Shown here: piece by piece, positions 37,495 to 56,028 of the stretch
Layout of the letters: every line of letters begins with the position of its first letter
Position numbering within the stretch: position 1 is the first letter of the stretch
Assembly (NCBI GenBank): GCA_023150895.1
Contig: JAKLJY010000017.1
Coordinates: forward strand, 1 to 64,000
DNA: 64,000 nt
Direction: 5' to 3'
Source of the DNA: Myxococcota bacterium
Lineage (GTDB): Bacteria; Myxococcota_A; Bradymonadia; UBA7976; UBA1532
Program-made: the position numbers and the translations under genes
The notes under the pieces: generated by a model
What the model was told of the DNA's origin: nothing
Seen by the model: only the letters and a program-made list of their open reading frames with translations
Databases searched by the model: none

Positions 37495-37878
37495 ATGAGC
37501 GATCTCACCAAAGACCAGGTCATCGACTGGCTCAGCAACCTCACCGTCCTGCAGATCTCGGAGATCACCAAGGAGCTCGAGGCCAAGTGGGGCGTGAGCG
37601 CCGCCGCTGCGGTCGCCGTCGCCGCCCCCGCCGGTGGTGGCGCCGAGGCCCCCAAGGTCGAGGAGAAGACCGAGTTCGACGTCATCCTCAAGGACGCCGG
37701 CGCCAACAAGATCCAGGTCATCAAGGTGGTGCGTGAGCTCACCGGCCTGGGCCTCAAGGAGGCCAAGGACCTCGTCGACGGCGCCCCGAAGGCCGTCAAA
37801 GAGGCGATCTCCAAGGCCGACGCCGAGGACCTCAAGAAGAAGCTCGAAGCCGCGGGTGCGGGCGTCGAGGTCAAGTAA
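37495..37878 (+). CDS. rplL: 50S ribosomal protein L7/L12
   Basis: Stalk protein recruiting translational GTPases. The 127 residues show the N-terminal dimerisation helices, an Ala/Gly-rich hinge ([19 protein letters not shown]) and the conserved C-terminal domain ([43 protein letters not shown]). ATG 37495 with GGAG upstream. The 203-base gap to rpoB contains a 7-bp hairpin (37885-37903) without a U-tract. Confidence 0.99.
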   Translation: MSDLTKDQVIDWLSNLTVLQISEITKELEAKWGVSAAAAVAVAAPAGGGAEAPKVEEKTEFDVILKDAGANKIQVIKVVRELTGLGLKEAKDLVDGAPKAVKEAISKADAEDLKKKLEAAGAGVEVK

Positions 37879-38081
37879 TGTGCGGACCGGCAACCAGCCG
37901 GTCATCCCCCTGAACGCGCCGAGTCGCGAAAACGGTTCACTTCTTGCTGGTTGAGCTTGCGTTTCAGATCGCTTTCTGCGAAAACGCGGCGCCCTTCTGG
38001 CCAGGGTGGTAAACCCGTCGCGCTCGGCGCGTTTCTCATGGTTCTCCGACCCCTGCAGCTTGCTTCTGGAGTGGATCACGC

Positions 38082-42254
<4,173 letters not shown>

Positions 42255-42313
42255 TTCGACCCCCTCGCCCGGGGTGAGGCGCCGCGGGTGCGGGGTTCGC
42301 GCGAGGAGAACCC

Positions 42314-46447
<4,134 letters not shown>

Positions 46448-46453
46448 ACCCCC

Positions 46454-46481
46454 TTGACGGGGCGAAGCCGGCACGTATAAT
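46454..46481 (+). promoter_or_regulatory. Promoter of the str (rpsL) operon
   Basis: TTGACG (46454-46459) and a consensus TATAAT (46476-46481) are spaced 16 bases, starting 7 bases after the rpoC stop. This is the best -10 in the window. Confidence 0.82.
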
Positions 46482-46484
46482 CCC

Positions 46485-46521
46485 GCCACCGTTCGCCAGC
46501 CACGCCTGGAGGAACGGTGGC
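46485..46521 (+). promoter_or_regulatory. Hairpin at the 5' end of the str operon leader
   Basis: GCCACCGTTC (46485-46494) and GAACGGTGGC (46512-46521) are perfectly complementary over 10 bp, with an inner CCAG/CTGG pair. The stem begins near the expected transcription start of the promoter above, so it would cap a leader of nearly 200 bases before rpsL. It may stabilise the mRNA or mediate control; the rest of the leader shows no clear element. Confidence 0.55.
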
Positions 46522-46681
46522 CTCTCTGAAGATCTGGCTTTCCCGGAAGGCGGCCATGCCGAACCACCGGGGGGTTACGGTACGCCGTTAGCGCTCCCGC
46601 GCGCCCCTCCTGGTCGTCTCCCCCGAGAAATCCGAATCTGGTCCGCACCCTGTGGACCCTTCGTCGTTGGAAGAGAAAAGA

Positions 46682-47056
46682 ATGCCCACGATTAGCCAGC
46701 TCATCCGTAAGGGCCGGTCTCACAAGGCCGCCAAGAACAAGGCTCCTGCTTTGCAGGAGTGCCCGCAGAAGCGCGGCGTTTGCGTGCGTGTCTACACGTC
46801 GACGCCGAAGAAGCCGAACTCGGCCCTCCGCAAGGTGGCCCGCGTTCGTCTGACGAACGGTGTCGAGGTCACCAGCTACATCCCCGGCGAGGGACACAAC
46901 CTCCAGGAGCACTCGGTGGTGCTCATTCGCGGGGGTCGTGTGAAGGATCTTCCGGGCGTTCGGTACCACGTGATCCGCGGGACGCTGGACTCCACGGGTG
47001 TGAACAATCGGAAGCAGGGCCGGTCGAAGTACGGCGCCAAGCGGCCCAAGAAGTAA
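46682..47056 (+). CDS. rpsL: 30S ribosomal protein S12
   Basis: The 124-residue decoding-centre protein begins [12 protein letters not shown]. The loops [11 protein letters not shown] and [10 protein letters not shown] keep the lysines whose change gives streptomycin resistance in other bacteria, so a sensitive-type sequence is expected. ATG 46682. First gene of the str operon, 200 bases downstream of a strong promoter. Confidence 0.99.
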   Translation: MPTISQLIRKGRSHKAAKNKAPALQECPQKRGVCVRVYTSTPKKPNSALRKVARVRLTNGVEVTSYIPGEGHNLQEHSVVLIRGGRVKDLPGVRYHVIRGTLDSTGVNNRKQGRSKYGAKRPKK

Positions 47057-47071
47057 GTACGGAGAGCTACG

Positions 47072-47542
47072 ATGCCGCGTCGCCGCGAAGTCCCCAAGCG
47101 AAAGATTCAGCCTGATCCGACCTATAACGATCGGCTGGTCGCCAAGTTCATGAACACGATCATGCTCGGTGGCAAGAAGGCCACCGCAGAGAGCATCGTG
47201 TACGGCGCCTTCGACCTCATCGAAAAGCGCGCGAAAGAAGAGGCCCTGCGCATCTTCAAGAAGGCACTCGAGAATGTGAAGCCGACCCTGGAGGTCAAGA
47301 GCCGCCGTGTCGGTGGCTCGACCTACCAGGTCCCGGTCGAGATCCGCGGTGATCGCCGCACCGCGCTCGGGATGCGGTGGCTGATCAACTACGCACGGAA
47401 GCGCCACGAGAAGACCATGGCGGAGAAACTCGCGGGCGAGCTCCTCGACGCGGCCGCGGGCCGTGGCAACGCCATGAAGAAGAAGGATGACACCCACAAG
47501 ATGGCAGAGGCCAACAAGGCTTTCGCGCACTACCGCTGGTAA
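47072..47542 (+). CDS. rpsG: 30S ribosomal protein S7
   Basis: The 156-residue head protein starts [20 protein letters not shown]; the beta-hairpin [17 protein letters not shown] and the C-terminal stretch [15 protein letters not shown] are typical of the short bacterial form. It begins 15 bases after rpsL with GGAG upstream. S7 commonly autoregulates this operon by binding the rpsL-rpsG junction. Confidence 0.99.
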   Translation: MPRRREVPKRKIQPDPTYNDRLVAKFMNTIMLGGKKATAESIVYGAFDLIEKRAKEEALRIFKKALENVKPTLEVKSRRVGGSTYQVPVEIRGDRRTALGMRWLINYARKRHEKTMAEKLAGELLDAAAGRGNAMKKKDDTHKMAEANKAFAHYRW

Positions 47543-47569
47543 GCGGGGAAGTCGGTCGTAGCTCGCTCG

Positions 47570-49660
47570 ATGAATCGCACGGCGCCCATCAACCTGACCC
47601 GAAACATCGGGATCATGGCACACATCGACGCCGGGAAGACGACCACCACCGAGCGAATTCTCTACTACACCGGCCGAAGCTACAAGATGGGTGAGGTCCA
47701 CGACGGCAACGCCGTCATGGATTGGATGGAGCAAGAACAGGAACGCGGAATCACCATTACAGCGGCGGCCACCACCTGCCAGTGGGCTGGTCACGTCGTA
47801 AACATCATCGACACGCCGGGACACGTGGACTTCACCATCGAAGTCGAACGGAGCCTTCGAGTGCTCGATGGGGCCATCACGTTGCTCGACGGCGTGGCCG
47901 GGGTGGAACCGCAGACCGAGACGGTGTGGCGGCAAGCGAATAAATACCGCGTGCCGCGGTTGCTCTTTGTCAACAAGCTCGACCGCGTCGGCGCGAACTA
48001 CGACCGATGCATCGATTCCGTTCGCGAACGTCTGGGGACGATTCCCCTCGTTCTGCAGCGGCCCATCGGTGCTGAAGATCGGTTCGAGGGCGTCATCGAC
48101 CTGGTCGAGAACAAAGCCATCATTTGGGACAACGAGACCCTGGGCGCCGAGTATTCGGTCGCTCCGGTCCCCGAGTCGTACCAGGACGAGGCCGAGCTCC
48201 ATCGCGAAATGCTTCTCGACGTTCTCTCTCAGCATGATGATCGTCTCCTCGAGACGATGATCAACGGAGAGACCGTCACCCCGGAAGCAATCCGCGAGGC
48301 CATCCGCGACATGACCCTTCGGTTGGAGGGAGTACCGGTCTTCTGCGGCGCCGCCTTCAAGAACAAGGGGATCCAACCCCTGCTCGACGGTGTCGTCCGG
48401 TACCTTCCGTCTCCGGCGGATGTGCCGGCCGTTACGGGACACAAACTCAAAGGGAGCGAAGCGCTCGACGAACTGACGACACGTGACGCGAAGGACGATG
48501 CCCCGTTCGCCGCCCTCGTGTTCAAGATCATGAGTGACTCGTACGTCGGCCAACTGTGCTTCATCCGGGTCTACTCGGGGACTCTGCAGGCCGGCGCGAC
48601 CGTCTGGAATCCTGCTCGGGGGAAACGCGAACGCGCTTCGCGACTCCTCAGGATGCACGCCAACCAGCGCGAGGACATCGACCAGTGCTTCGCTGGCGAG
48701 ATCGTCGCCATCGTCGGCATGAAGAACGTGGTGACCGGTGACACGCTCTGCGACGAGAAGTCGCCGCTCCTTCTGGAGCGAATCGAGTTTCCGGAGCCCG
48801 TGATCAACATCGCGATCGAGCCGAAGACAAAGGCCGACCAGGAAAAATTGGCCGCATCCCTCCAGAAGCTCATGGTCGAGGACCCGTCGTTTCGGGTTCA
48901 TGTGAGTGAAGAGACCGGGCAGACGCTGATTGCCGGCATGGGCGAACTCCACCTGGAGATCATCACCGACCGACTGCTCCGGGAGTTCAAGGTCGAAGCC
49001 AACGTCGGCAAGCCGCAGGTCGCGTACCGAGAGACGATTCGGAAGACGGGTCGGGGGGAAGGCAAGTTTCTTCGGCAAACAGCTGGGAAGAGCCAGTTTG
49101 GCCACTGCGTACTCGAGGTTCGCCCGGGGACGCGTGGCGCAGGGCTGACGTTCCGGAATCTCTGCACCGCGCTGACTCTTCCGCCGGGTTTCGTCGCCGC
49201 CGCGCAGCAAGGTATCGAGAGTGCTTACCAGGGCGGCGTACTCGCCGGCTACCCGATGGTCGATGTCGAAGTCGACCTCGTGGACGCGACGTACGACGAA
49301 TCGGAATCGACGGAACTCGGGTACAAGATCGCAGGCGTCATGGCCTTTCGAGACGCTGCCGGCCACGCAGATCCGGTCCTCCTTGAACCAGTGATGGCTG
49401 TTGAAGTCGTCGTCCCCGACGAGTTTGTCGGGGACGTCATCGGCGACCTGAACGGGCGCCGAGGTGAGATTCGCAATATGACCTTGCGAAACGGCTCACA
49501 GGTCGTCGACGCCACCGTCCCCCTCGGGAGGATGTTCGGCTACTCGACGGACCTGCGCTCCGGAACCCAGGGTCGTGGCACGTATACGATGCAGTTTTCG
49601 CACTTTTCGCCAGTGAGCGAGCCAGCGGGAGACCGTGCTGGCGCGCGACACGGCGGCTGA
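47570..49660 (+). CDS. fusA: Elongation factor G
   Basis: Ribosomal translocase GTPase. The 696 residues contain AHIDAGKTT (P-loop), [15 protein letters not shown] and NKLDR, the domain IV loop region, and a C-terminus extended by about 15 residues ([14 protein letters not shown]). Codon use differs from its neighbours: CGA, GGA, CAA, GTA, AAA, TTT and TTG codons are frequent, whereas flanking ribosomal genes avoid them, and no good ribosome-binding site precedes the ATG (nearest purine run about 18 bases away). The gene is in its standard str-operon place between rpsG and rpsJ, with no tuf after it. A better-adapted second EF-G may exist elsewhere. Confidence 0.95.
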   Translation: MNRTAPINLTRNIGIMAHIDAGKTTTTERILYYTGRSYKMGEVHDGNAVMDWMEQEQERGITITAAATTCQWAGHVVNIIDTPGHVDFTIEVERSLRVLDGAITLLDGVAGVEPQTETVWRQANKYRVPRLLFVNKLDRVGANYDRCIDSVRERLGTIPLVLQRPIGAEDRFEGVIDLVENKAIIWDNETLGAEYSVAPVPESYQDEAELHREMLLDVLSQHDDRLLETMINGETVTPEAIREAIRDMTLRLEGVPVFCGAAFKNKGIQPLLDGVVRYLPSPADVPAVTGHKLKGSEALDELTTRDAKDDAPFAALVFKIMSDSYVGQLCFIRVYSGTLQAGATVWNPARGKRERASRLLRMHANQREDIDQCFAGEIVAIVGMKNVVTGDTLCDEKSPLLLERIEFPEPVINIAIEPKTKADQEKLAASLQKLMVEDPSFRVHVSEETGQTLIAGMGELHLEIITDRLLREFKVEANVGKPQVAYRETIRKTGRGEGKFLRQTAGKSQFGHCVLEVRPGTRGAGLTFRNLCTALTLPPGFVAAAQQGIESAYQGGVLAGYPMVDVEVDLVDATYDESESTELGYKIAGVMAFRDAAGHADPVLLEPVMAVEVVVPDEFVGDVIGDLNGRRGEIRNMTLRNGSQVVDATVPLGRMFGYSTDLRSGTQGRGTYTMQFSHFSPVSEPAGDRAGARHGG

Positions 49661-49678
49661 GACGACAGGACATTCCGA

Positions 49679-49990
49679 ATGTCGACGAGTCAGAAAATCA
49701 GAATCCGGCTGAAGGCCTACGACCACAAGCTGTTGGACCAGTCCGCCAGCGAGATCGTGGACATCGCGCGCCGCACGGGTGCCAAAGTGGCGGGCCCGAT
49801 CCCGTTGCCGACGAGCATCAGCCGCTACACGGTGCTCCGCGGTCCCCACATCGACAAGAAGAGCCGGGAGCAGTTCGAGATTCGGACGCACAAGCGCTTG
49901 CTCGACATCCTGGAGCCGACGCCGCAGACGCTGGACGCTCTGATGAAGCTGGACCTGTCGGCCGGCGTCAACGTCGAACTGAAGTCCTGA
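49679..49990 (+). CDS. rpsJ: 30S ribosomal protein S10 / NusE
   Basis: The 103 residues are canonical: [65 protein letters not shown]10 acts in the 30S head and, with NusB, in antitermination. It starts 18 bases after fusA. Its stop codon overlaps the ribosome-binding site of rplD; the rplC gene expected between them is absent. Confidence 0.99.
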   Translation: MSTSQKIRIRLKAYDHKLLDQSASEIVDIARRTGAKVAGPIPLPTSISRYTVLRGPHIDKKSREQFEIRTHKRLLDILEPTPQTLDALMKLDLSAGVNVELKS

Positions 49991-50003
49991 GGAGTCAGAG
50001 CAA

Positions 50004-50624
50004 ATGGCAACGCTCCCCGTTTACAACCTCCGTCGCGAAGAGGTCGGCAAGATCGAGGTCTCGGACGAGATCTTCGGTGCGACCGTCAACCGCCACCTCT
50101 TCTACGAAGTGGTGAAGTGGCAGCTCGCGAAGCGCCGCGCGGGTACCGCGCACACCAAGGGTCGGGCTCAGGTCCGCGGCGGTGGCGCCAAGCCGTACAA
50201 GCAGAAGGGCACCGGCCGCGCCCGTCAGGGTAGCCGGCGCGCGCCGAACCACGTGGGCGGCGGCACCGTGCACGGACCGAAGCCCCGCTCGTACGCCTAC
50301 GCCCTCCCGAAGAAGATGCGCCGCGGCGCGATTCGCTCCGCGCTCAGCCTCCGCGCCCAAGAGGGCCGGCTCGTCGTCGTCCAGGACTTGAACCTCGGTG
50401 AGGTCAAGACCAAGAAGGCGGCCGAGATCTTCGAGAAGCTCGTTGGGCAATATGCGCTGGTGGTCGAGGGCGAGAATCGCGAGCTGACCCTCTCGGTTCG
50501 CAACCTGCCTCGCGTGAAATACCTCGCGCTCGAGGGGCTCAACGTGTTCGACATCCTGAAGTACCCCAACCTCGTGGTGACCGAGGCCATGGTGCGTCGC
50601 ATCGAGGGAGCCCTGGCGAAATGA
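50004..50624 (+). CDS. rplD: 50S ribosomal protein L4
   Basis: The 206-residue protein lines the exit tunnel through its extended loop ([26 protein letters not shown]). L4 autoregulates S10 operons in enterobacteria; no such leader is evident here. It follows rpsJ after only 13 bases, with GAGGAG formed around the rpsJ stop codon, and overlaps rplW by four bases. rplC, normally its upstream neighbour, is missing. Confidence 0.98.
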   Translation: MATLPVYNLRREEVGKIEVSDEIFGATVNRHLFYEVVKWQLAKRRAGTAHTKGRAQVRGGGAKPYKQKGTGRARQGSRRAPNHVGGGTVHGPKPRSYAYALPKKMRRGAIRSALSLRAQEGRLVVVQDLNLGEVKTKKAAEIFEKLVGQYALVVEGENRELTLSVRNLPRVKYLALEGLNVFDILKYPNLVVTEAMVRRIEGALAK

Positions 50625-50944
50625 AGACCAAGGACATCCACAGCATCCTTCGTCGCCCGCTGGTGACGGAGAAGACCACCGGCCAGAAAGAGACGAGCAA
50701 CCAGGTCGTCTTCATGGTCCGGCGTGATGCGAACAAGATCGAAATCCGTCAGGCCGTCGAGAAGCTCCTGAGTGTCGAGGTGAAGGCCGTGAACACGGTC
50801 GTCTACCGCGGCAAGTCGAAGCGCGTCGGCAAGAGCGCCGGGCAGCGCCCGAACTGGAAGAAGGCCATCGTGACCCTCGCGGCCGGCCACGACGTCGAGT
50901 TCTTCGCGAACGTCGACGACGTCGAGCCTGCGGTGGCGGAGTAA
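50621..50944 (+). CDS. rplW: 50S ribosomal protein L23
   Basis: The 107-residue protein at the tunnel exit binds trigger factor and SRP. The stretches [43 protein letters not shown] and [23 protein letters not shown] are typical. ATG overlaps the rplD stop (ATGA), implying coupled translation. Confidence 0.98.
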   Translation: MKTKDIHSILRRPLVTEKTTGQKETSNQVVFMVRRDANKIEIRQAVEKLLSVEVKAVNTVVYRGKSKRVGKSAGQRPNWKKAIVTLAAGHDVEFFANVDDVEPAVAE

Positions 50945-50949
50945 GCTCA

Positions 50950-51771
50950 ATGGGCATCAAGGTTTACAAGCCGACCTCCCCGGGTCGCCGGTCGATGACC
51001 GGTTACGACTTCTCGGAGATCACCACCAACAAGCCGGTCAAGGCGCTTACCTCCGCGCTGCGCAAGCAGGCCGGACGCAACAGCTACGGCCGGGTCACGG
51101 TGCGGTGGCGCGGCGGCGGTCACAAGCGCCGGTATCGCATCATCGACTTCCGCCGCGAAAAGTTCGGCGTGCCTGCCAAGGTCGTGACGCTCGAGTATGA
51201 CCCGAACCGGACAGCTCGCATTGCGCTGCTCAGCTACGCGGATGGTGAACGGCGTTACATTCTCGCGCCGAAAGGCCTCGTGGTCGGGGATGAGATCATC
51301 TCCGCCCGCGGCGCCGACATCCGTCCGGGCAACAGCCTGCCGCTGCGAAACATCCCTGTCGGCACAATGATCCACGCGATCGAGGTGAAGATCGGTGGTG
51401 GTGCGAAGCTGTGCCGGGCGGCCGGAGTCTCTGGTCAGCTGATGGCGAAAGAAGGGGACTGGTCTCAGGTCCGCCTTCCCTCCGGTGAGGTGCGGCGCAT
51501 CCACCTGAACTGCCGCGCGACCATCGGCCAGGTGGGCAACGAAGAGCACATCAACATCTCGATCGGCAAGGCCGGCCGCTCTCGTTGGCTGGGTCGGCTC
51601 CCGAACGTCCGTGGTGTCGCGATGAACCCGGTCGACCACCCACACGGCGGCGGCGAAGGCCGTACCTCCGGTGGTCGGAATCCGGTGACGCCCTGGGGCA
51701 TCCCGACCAAGGGCAAGAAGACGCGCAACAACGCGCGGACGGACCGCTTCATCGTGAAGCGTCGGAAGTAA
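50950..51771 (+). CDS. rplB: 50S ribosomal protein L2
   Basis: The 273-residue protein near the peptidyl-transferase centre starts [20 protein letters not shown]. It keeps the conserved [15 protein letters not shown] loop with the His implicated in subunit association and peptidyl transfer. GGAG lies nine bases before ATG 50950. Confidence 0.99.
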   Translation: MGIKVYKPTSPGRRSMTGYDFSEITTNKPVKALTSALRKQAGRNSYGRVTVRWRGGGHKRRYRIIDFRREKFGVPAKVVTLEYDPNRTARIALLSYADGERRYILAPKGLVVGDEIISARGADIRPGNSLPLRNIPVGTMIHAIEVKIGGGAKLCRAAGVSGQLMAKEGDWSQVRLPSGEVRRIHLNCRATIGQVGNEEHINISIGKAGRSRWLGRLPNVRGVAMNPVDHPHGGGEGRTSGGRNPVTPWGIPTKGKKTRNNARTDRFIVKRRK

Positions 51772-51792
51772 GACGGAAAAGGAGCCCAGGTC

Positions 51793-52074
51793 ATGCCCCG
51801 TTCAATCAAGAAGGGTCCCTTCGTCGACGACCACCTCACCACGAAGGTGGAGAAGCTGAATCAGGCGAATCAGAAGCGGATGATCCAGACGTGGTCACGC
51901 CGTTCGACGATTCTGCCTTCGTTCGTCGGCCACACTTTCGCGGTCCACAACGGCAAGAAGTTCATCCCGGTCTTCGTGACCGAGAATATGGTCGGTCACA
52001 AACTCGGCGAGTTCTCCCCGACGCGTACGTTCCACGGTCATGCCGCCGACAAGAAGGCGAAGGCCAAGAAGTGA
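51793..52074 (+). CDS. rpsS: 30S ribosomal protein S19
   Basis: The 93-residue head protein shows [41 protein letters not shown] and [15 protein letters not shown], all family-typical. It lies in the standard order rplB-rpsS-rplV with a 21-base gap behind rplB. Confidence 0.99.
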   Translation: MPRSIKKGPFVDDHLTTKVEKLNQANQKRMIQTWSRRSTILPSFVGHTFAVHNGKKFIPVFVTENMVGHKLGEFSPTRTFHGHAADKKAKAKK

Positions 52075-52083
52075 GGCGGTGAG

Positions 52084-52410
52084 ATGAAGGCAACGCTCCG
52101 ATACCTGCGCATCGCGCCCCGGAAGACTCGCTTGGTGGCCAACCTCGTGCGCGGCAAGTCCGTCGCCGAGGCGCTCAGCATTCTTCAGTTCACCAAGCGA
52201 TCGGCCAGTGAGCCGGTCCGCAAGCTCATCGCCAGCGCGCTGGCGAACGCGGAAGCGGCCAACGCGAACGTGGACAATCTCATCGTCAAGACCATCTACG
52301 TGGACGAGGGGCCTTCGCTCCGTCGCTTCATGCCGCGCGCTCAAGGTCGTGCGACTCGCATCAACAAGAAGACGAGCCACGTGACCTGCGTGCTCGCAGA
52401 GCGTAGCTAG
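52084..52410 (+). CDS. rplV: 50S ribosomal protein L22
   Basis: The 108-residue tunnel protein has [23 protein letters not shown] and the long beta-hairpin with [24 protein letters not shown], where macrolide-resistance changes occur in other species. The gap from rpsS is 9 bases. Confidence 0.99.
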   Translation: MKATLRYLRIAPRKTRLVANLVRGKSVAEALSILQFTKRSASEPVRKLIASALANAEAANANVDNLIVKTIYVDEGPSLRRFMPRAQGRATRINKKTSHVTCVLAERS

Positions 52411-52420
52411 GAGACCGGCT

Positions 52421-53086
52421 GTGGGTCAGAAGACGCATCCGATCGGCTTTCGGCTCGGTGTCATCCGCACCTGGAGCTCGAAGTGGTATGAAGAGAAGCG
52501 GTACGCCGAGTGGCTCCACGAGGACATTCAGCTCCGCAAGTTCGTCAAGAAGAAGCTCAGCCACGCGGGCATCTCGAAGATCGAGATCGAGCGCATGGCC
52601 AACAAGGTGAAGGTCAATGTCTTCACCGCACGCCCCGGAATCGTGATCGGCAAGCGTGGCGCTGGTGTCGACGACCTGAAGAAGCAGGTGGAGAAGCTCA
52701 CGAAAGGTGAGGTCTACCTGAACATTCAGGAAGTCCGGAAGGCCGAACTCGACGCGACGCTCGTTGCGGAGAATGTGGCCGCCCAGCTCGAGCGGCGCGT
52801 GGCGTTCCGTCGCGCACTGAAGAAGGCGATGCAGACCGGCATGAAGTTCGGGGCGAAAGGCTTTCGCATTTGTGCGGCCGGTCGTCTCGGCGGCGCCGAG
52901 ATGGGTCGCTACGAGTGGTACCACGATGGACGCGTGCCGCTTCACACGCTTCGCGCGGACATCGACTACGGGACCGCGATTGCCAAGACGACCTACGGCG
53001 TGATCGGCATCAAGTGCTGGATCTTCAAGGGCGAAGTCCTCGAAGAGCACGGACCCGGCCGCGGCGCACAGGCCGCGCGGCGCTGA
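52421..53086 (+). CDS. rpsC: 30S ribosomal protein S3
   Basis: The 221-residue protein at the mRNA entry channel has [13 protein letters not shown] and the KH domain with [18 protein letters not shown]; the C-terminal domain ends ...[12 protein letters not shown] start at 52421. Lys/Arg residues of the helicase-like mRNA-entry surface are present. Confidence 0.98.
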   Translation: MGQKTHPIGFRLGVIRTWSSKWYEEKRYAEWLHEDIQLRKFVKKKLSHAGISKIEIERMANKVKVNVFTARPGIVIGKRGAGVDDLKKQVEKLTKGEVYLNIQEVRKAELDATLVAENVAAQLERRVAFRRALKKAMQTGMKFGAKGFRICAAGRLGGAEMGRYEWYHDGRVPLHTLRADIDYGTAIAKTTYGVIGIKCWIFKGEVLEEHGPGRGAQAARR

Positions 53087-53140
53087 CACTGAAGGCACGC
53101 CGCGGCAAACGCCGGCGGACTGAAGCCCGGAGACTGGAAG

Positions 53141-53551
53141 ATGCTTTCCCCGAAGAAAACGAAATTCCGGAAGCAGCACAAGGGGCGCCTGCGCGGCGCC
53201 GCCGAGAGCGGCTCGGACATCAGCTTTGGTGAGTTCGGTCTGCAGTCCCTCGAGCACGGGTGGATCACCGCCCGCCAGATCGAGGCTGCCCGTATCGCCA
53301 TGACCCGGCACGTGAAGCGTGGCGGCAAGATCTGGATCCGGGTGTTCCCCGACAAGCCGCTCACCAAGAAGCCGGCCGAAACCCGAATGGGTAAAGGCAA
53401 AGGCGGCGTCGAGCTGTGGGTCGCGAACGTGCTGCCCGGTCGCGTCCTCTACGAGATGGAGGGCGTGAAGGAAGACATCGCGCGTGAGGCGTTTCGACTC
53501 GCCGCGCACAAGCTGCCGCTGAAGACGCGGTTCCTGCAGCGGGGGGAGTGA
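53141..53551 (+). CDS. rplP: 50S ribosomal protein L16
   Basis: The 136-residue protein near the A site starts [19 protein letters not shown] and keeps [21 protein letters not shown], the loop whose Arg is hydroxylated in some bacteria. The 54-base gap from rpsC is the largest within this block; no regulatory motif was recognised in it. It ends at the rpmC ribosome-binding site. Confidence 0.99.
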   Translation: MLSPKKTKFRKQHKGRLRGAAESGSDISFGEFGLQSLEHGWITARQIEAARIAMTRHVKRGGKIWIRVFPDKPLTKKPAETRMGKGKGGVELWVANVLPGRVLYEMEGVKEDIAREAFRLAAHKLPLKTRFLQRGE

Positions 53552-53553
53552 AG

Positions 53554-53760
53554 ATGAACCCTACTGAACTGCGTGAGAAGAGCGTGGACGAGCTGAACGC
53601 ACTCGATGCCGAGTTCCGTCGTCGACTGTTCGATCTCCGCTTCAAGCACTACACCGGTCAGCTGGTCAACACGGCGGACCTGAAGGCGACCCGTCGTGGC
53701 ATCGCCCGGATTCAGACCATCATCCGGGAGCGCGCGAAGCTCCAGGGCGCGGCGGACTGA
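53554..53760 (+). CDS. rpmC: 50S ribosomal protein L29
   Basis: The 68-residue protein forms two helices ([31 protein letters not shown] and [21 protein letters not shown]) at the tunnel exit. I start at ATG 53554, six bases after a GGGGGAG; a GTG two codons earlier overlaps the rplP stop and is less well placed. Confidence 0.97.
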   Translation: MNPTELREKSVDELNALDAEFRRRLFDLRFKHYTGQLVNTADLKATRRGIARIQTIIRERAKLQGAAD

Positions 53761-53771
53761 GGGATAAGCGG

Positions 53772-54044
53772 ATGAGCACCGAAACCGAGACCCGAGGCCA
53801 CCGCAAGACACGCGTCGGCGTGGTGGTGAGCAACAAGATGGACAAGACGGTGGTGGTCCAGATCGACACCCTCGTCAAGCACCATGCCTACCACAAGTAC
53901 GTTCGCAGCCGCGTCACGTACAAGGCTCACGACGAGCGCAACGAGTGCAAGGTGGGCGATACCGTTCTGATCGAAGAATGTCGCCCGCTCAGCAAAGAGA
54001 AGCGCTGGCGTGTCAAAGAAATCACTCTGCGCGCCGCAATCTGA
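53772..54044 (+). CDS. rpsQ: 30S ribosomal protein S17
   Basis: The 90-residue OB-fold protein binds the 16S 5' domain: [23 protein letters not shown] and [17 protein letters not shown] are typical. ATG 53772, 11 bases after rpmC. Last gene of the S10 block, 26 bases before rplN. Confidence 0.98.
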   Translation: MSTETETRGHRKTRVGVVVSNKMDKTVVVQIDTLVKHHAYHKYVRSRVTYKAHDERNECKVGDTVLIEECRPLSKEKRWRVKEITLRAAI

Positions 54045-54070
54045 CCCGGCGGAACTAGAAGAGGTGTCCT

Positions 54071-54439
54071 GTGATCCAGATGCAGACGGTCCTGACCGCC
54101 GCGGACAACTCCGGCGCGAAGAAGCTCATGTGCATCAAGGTGCTCGGGGGTTCCAAGCGTAAGTACGCCTCGGTCGGCGACATCATCGTCGTCAGCGTGA
54201 AGGAAGCGCTTCCGAACTCCAAGGTGAAGAAAGGTGACGTCAAACGCGCGGTGATCGTGCGGACGAAGAAGGAGCTGCGGCGTGCCGACGGGTCCTACAT
54301 CAAGTTTGACGTCAACTCCGCCGTGCTCATCAACGAAGCCAACGAACCGGTCGGCACGCGCATCTTCGGACCCGTCGCTCGCGAACTCCGCGCGCGTCGT
54401 TTCATGAAGATCATCTCGCTGGCGCCCGAGGTGCTGTGA
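54071..54439 (+). CDS. rplN: 50S ribosomal protein L14
   Basis: The 122 residues begin [26 protein letters not shown] and end [12 protein letters not shown], the canonical bacterial form. It starts with GTG at 54071 (GTG ATC CAG). First gene of the spc block; no promoter separates it from rpsQ. Confidence 0.99.
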   Translation: MIQMQTVLTAADNSGAKKLMCIKVLGGSKRKYASVGDIIVVSVKEALPNSKVKKGDVKRAVIVRTKKELRRADGSYIKFDVNSAVLINEANEPVGTRIFGPVARELRARRFMKIISLAPEVL

Positions 54440-54813
54440 TGTACATCAACACGAACGACAAAGTTCAGGTCATCGCGGGGAAGGACAAAGGAAAGGTCGG
54501 CAAGGTTCTGCGCGTCGACCGTTCCGGGGCCCGCGTGGTGGTCGAAGGTGTGAACGTCGTCAAGCGCCACAAGCGTGCGACGGCCGCCGACTCCCAGTCC
54601 GGGATCGTCGAGCGCACGCTCTCCATTCCAGTCTGCAAGGTCCTTCTCTTTTCGGAGAAGCTGCAGCGTGGCGTGCGGGTCAGCGACCGCTTCGTCGGCA
54701 GCAAAGGTGAATTCCACGCGACCTTTGAAGCCGCCGTCCAGAGCTTCGGGGGACAGTCCCCGGAGCGCGTCAAGAAGGTCCGTCTCTGCGTCAAGACCGG
54801 TGAGGTGTTCTGA
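54439..54813 (+). CDS. rplX: 50S ribosomal protein L24
   Basis: The 124-residue assembly-initiator protein has the KOW motif ([19 protein letters not shown]). At the C-terminus, the usual zinc-free form carries an extended tail ([31 protein letters not shown]). ATG at 54439 overlaps the rplN stop by one base; a GTG one codon earlier is possible. Confidence 0.97.
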   Translation: MYINTNDKVQVIAGKDKGKVGKVLRVDRSGARVVVEGVNVVKRHKRATAADSQSGIVERTLSIPVCKVLLFSEKLQRGVRVSDRFVGSKGEFHATFEAAVQSFGGQSPERVKKVRLCVKTGEVF

Positions 54814-55370
54814 TGGGCGCCCGACTCAAAGACAAGTACGAGAAGGACGTCGTCAAGGCTCTGATGGCCGAGTTCAAGTACACGAACCCTCACCAGGTCC
54901 CGCGCGTCGTCAAGGTCGTCGCGAACATGGGCCTCGGTGAGGCCGTGCAGAACCCGAAGATCATCGAGTCGGCGACGGCTGAACTCACCGCGATCACGGG
55001 GCGCAAGCCCATCGTGAACCGCGCCAAGAAGGCCATCGCGACGTTCAAGCTGCGCAAGGGCATGCCGATCGGCGTTTCCGTGACGCTGCGCCGGGACGCG
55101 ATGTGGGAGTTCCTCGATCGCCTGATGAACGTCGCGCTGCCGCGCGTTCGCGACTTCCGCGGCGTCAGCAGCAAGGCGTTCGACGGGCAGGGGAACTACG
55201 CCCTCGGTGTGCGAGAGCACATCATCTTCCCCGAGATCGACTACGACAAGACCGACAAGATCAAGGGCCTCAACGTCTGCATCGTCACCACGGCCACGAC
55301 GGATGAGGAAAGCCGGGCGCTCCTGACGCACCTGGGCATGCCCTTCCGCAAGCCGGGCGCGGCGCAGTAG
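54813..55370 (+). CDS. rplE: 50S ribosomal protein L5
   Basis: The 185-residue protein binds 5S rRNA and contacts P-site t[51 protein letters not shown] and [19 protein letters not shown] are typical. Start ATG 54813 overlaps the rplX stop by one base. Confidence 0.99.
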   Translation: MGARLKDKYEKDVVKALMAEFKYTNPHQVPRVVKVVANMGLGEAVQNPKIIESATAELTAITGRKPIVNRAKKAIATFKLRKGMPIGVSVTLRRDAMWEFLDRLMNVALPRVRDFRGVSSKAFDGQGNYALGVREHIIFPEIDYDKTDKIKGLNVCIVTTATTDEESRALLTHLGMPFRKPGAAQ

Positions 55371-55379
55371 GAGTCAGCG

Positions 55380-55565
55380 GTGGCGAAGACGTCTCAAATC
55401 GTGCGGGCCAGCCGGCCCCAGAAGTTCAAGGTGCGCGAGAGTAATCGGTGCCAGGTCTGTGGCCGCCCGCGCGCGTTCCTGCGTCGTTTCCGGATGTGCC
55501 GGATCTGCTTCCGGGAACTCTCCCTTCGGGGTGAGATTCCGGGTGTGGTGAAGGCAAGTTGGTAA
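55380..55565 (+). CDS. rpsN: 30S ribosomal protein S14, zinc-binding (type Z)
   Basis: The 61-residue short form has two CxxC pairs ([25 protein letters not shown]), the zinc-containing version of S14, unlike the longer zinc-free form of E. coli. GTG start at 55380. A zinc-free paralogue could exist elsewhere but is not in the window. Confidence 0.98.
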   Translation: MAKTSQIVRASRPQKFKVRESNRCQVCGRPRAFLRRFRMCRICFRELSLRGEIPGVVKASW

Positions 55566-55599
55566 CAAACGGCGTTCTTTTTCTTCGAGGGAAATCTCC

Positions 55600-55998
55600 A
55601 TGGGGATGACCGACCCGATCGCCGACCTGCTTACCCGGATCCGGAATGCCTCGGCGGTTCGACATGAAAAGGTAGCGGTGCCCGCTTCCAACCTGAAACT
55701 GCGGATCGTGAACCTCCTTCGCGAGGAGGGGTTCATCCGCAACTTCAAGGTGGTGAAGGAGCAGCCGCAAGACCAGATCGTCATTTATCTGAAGTACACG
55801 CCGGAGAACAGCCCGGTCATCACCGGCATCGAGCGCATCTCGAAGCCCGGGAAACGCACGTACGTCAAGGAGAATAGCCTCCCGAGCGTTCGAAGCGGTC
55901 TCGGCATCGCGATTCTCTCGACGTCGCGCGGTGTCATGACCGACCGCCAGGCGCGAGCGCTGAAGGTGGGCGGCGAGCACATCTGCTCGGTGTGGTGA
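55600..55998 (+). CDS. rpsH: 30S ribosomal protein S8
   Basis: The 132-residue protein shows MTDPIADLLTRIRNA and the C-terminal LGIAILSTSRGVMTDRQAR. S8 is the translational repressor of the spc operon in enterobacteria; whether that applies here is unknown. ATG 55600, 34 bases after rpsN. Confidence 0.99.
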   Translation: MGMTDPIADLLTRIRNASAVRHEKVAVPASNLKLRIVNLLREEGFIRNFKVVKEQPQDQIVIYLKYTPENSPVITGIERISKPGKRTYVKENSLPSVRSGLGIAILSTSRGVMTDRQARALKVGGEHICSVW

Positions 55999-56028
55999 GT
56001 CCAGAGATCATCAGAAGGAAGATTCGCC

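Noticed and set aside
37885-37903. 7-bp hairpin after rplL as a terminator
   Set aside because: No U-tract follows, and rpoBC expression normally depends on read-through here. It may be an attenuator or RNase site, but sequence alone does not support a terminator call.
49661-50003. Possible frameshifted remnant of rplC or tuf between fusA and rplD
   Set aside because: Only 18 and 13 bases flank rpsJ, so no remnant can be hidden there.
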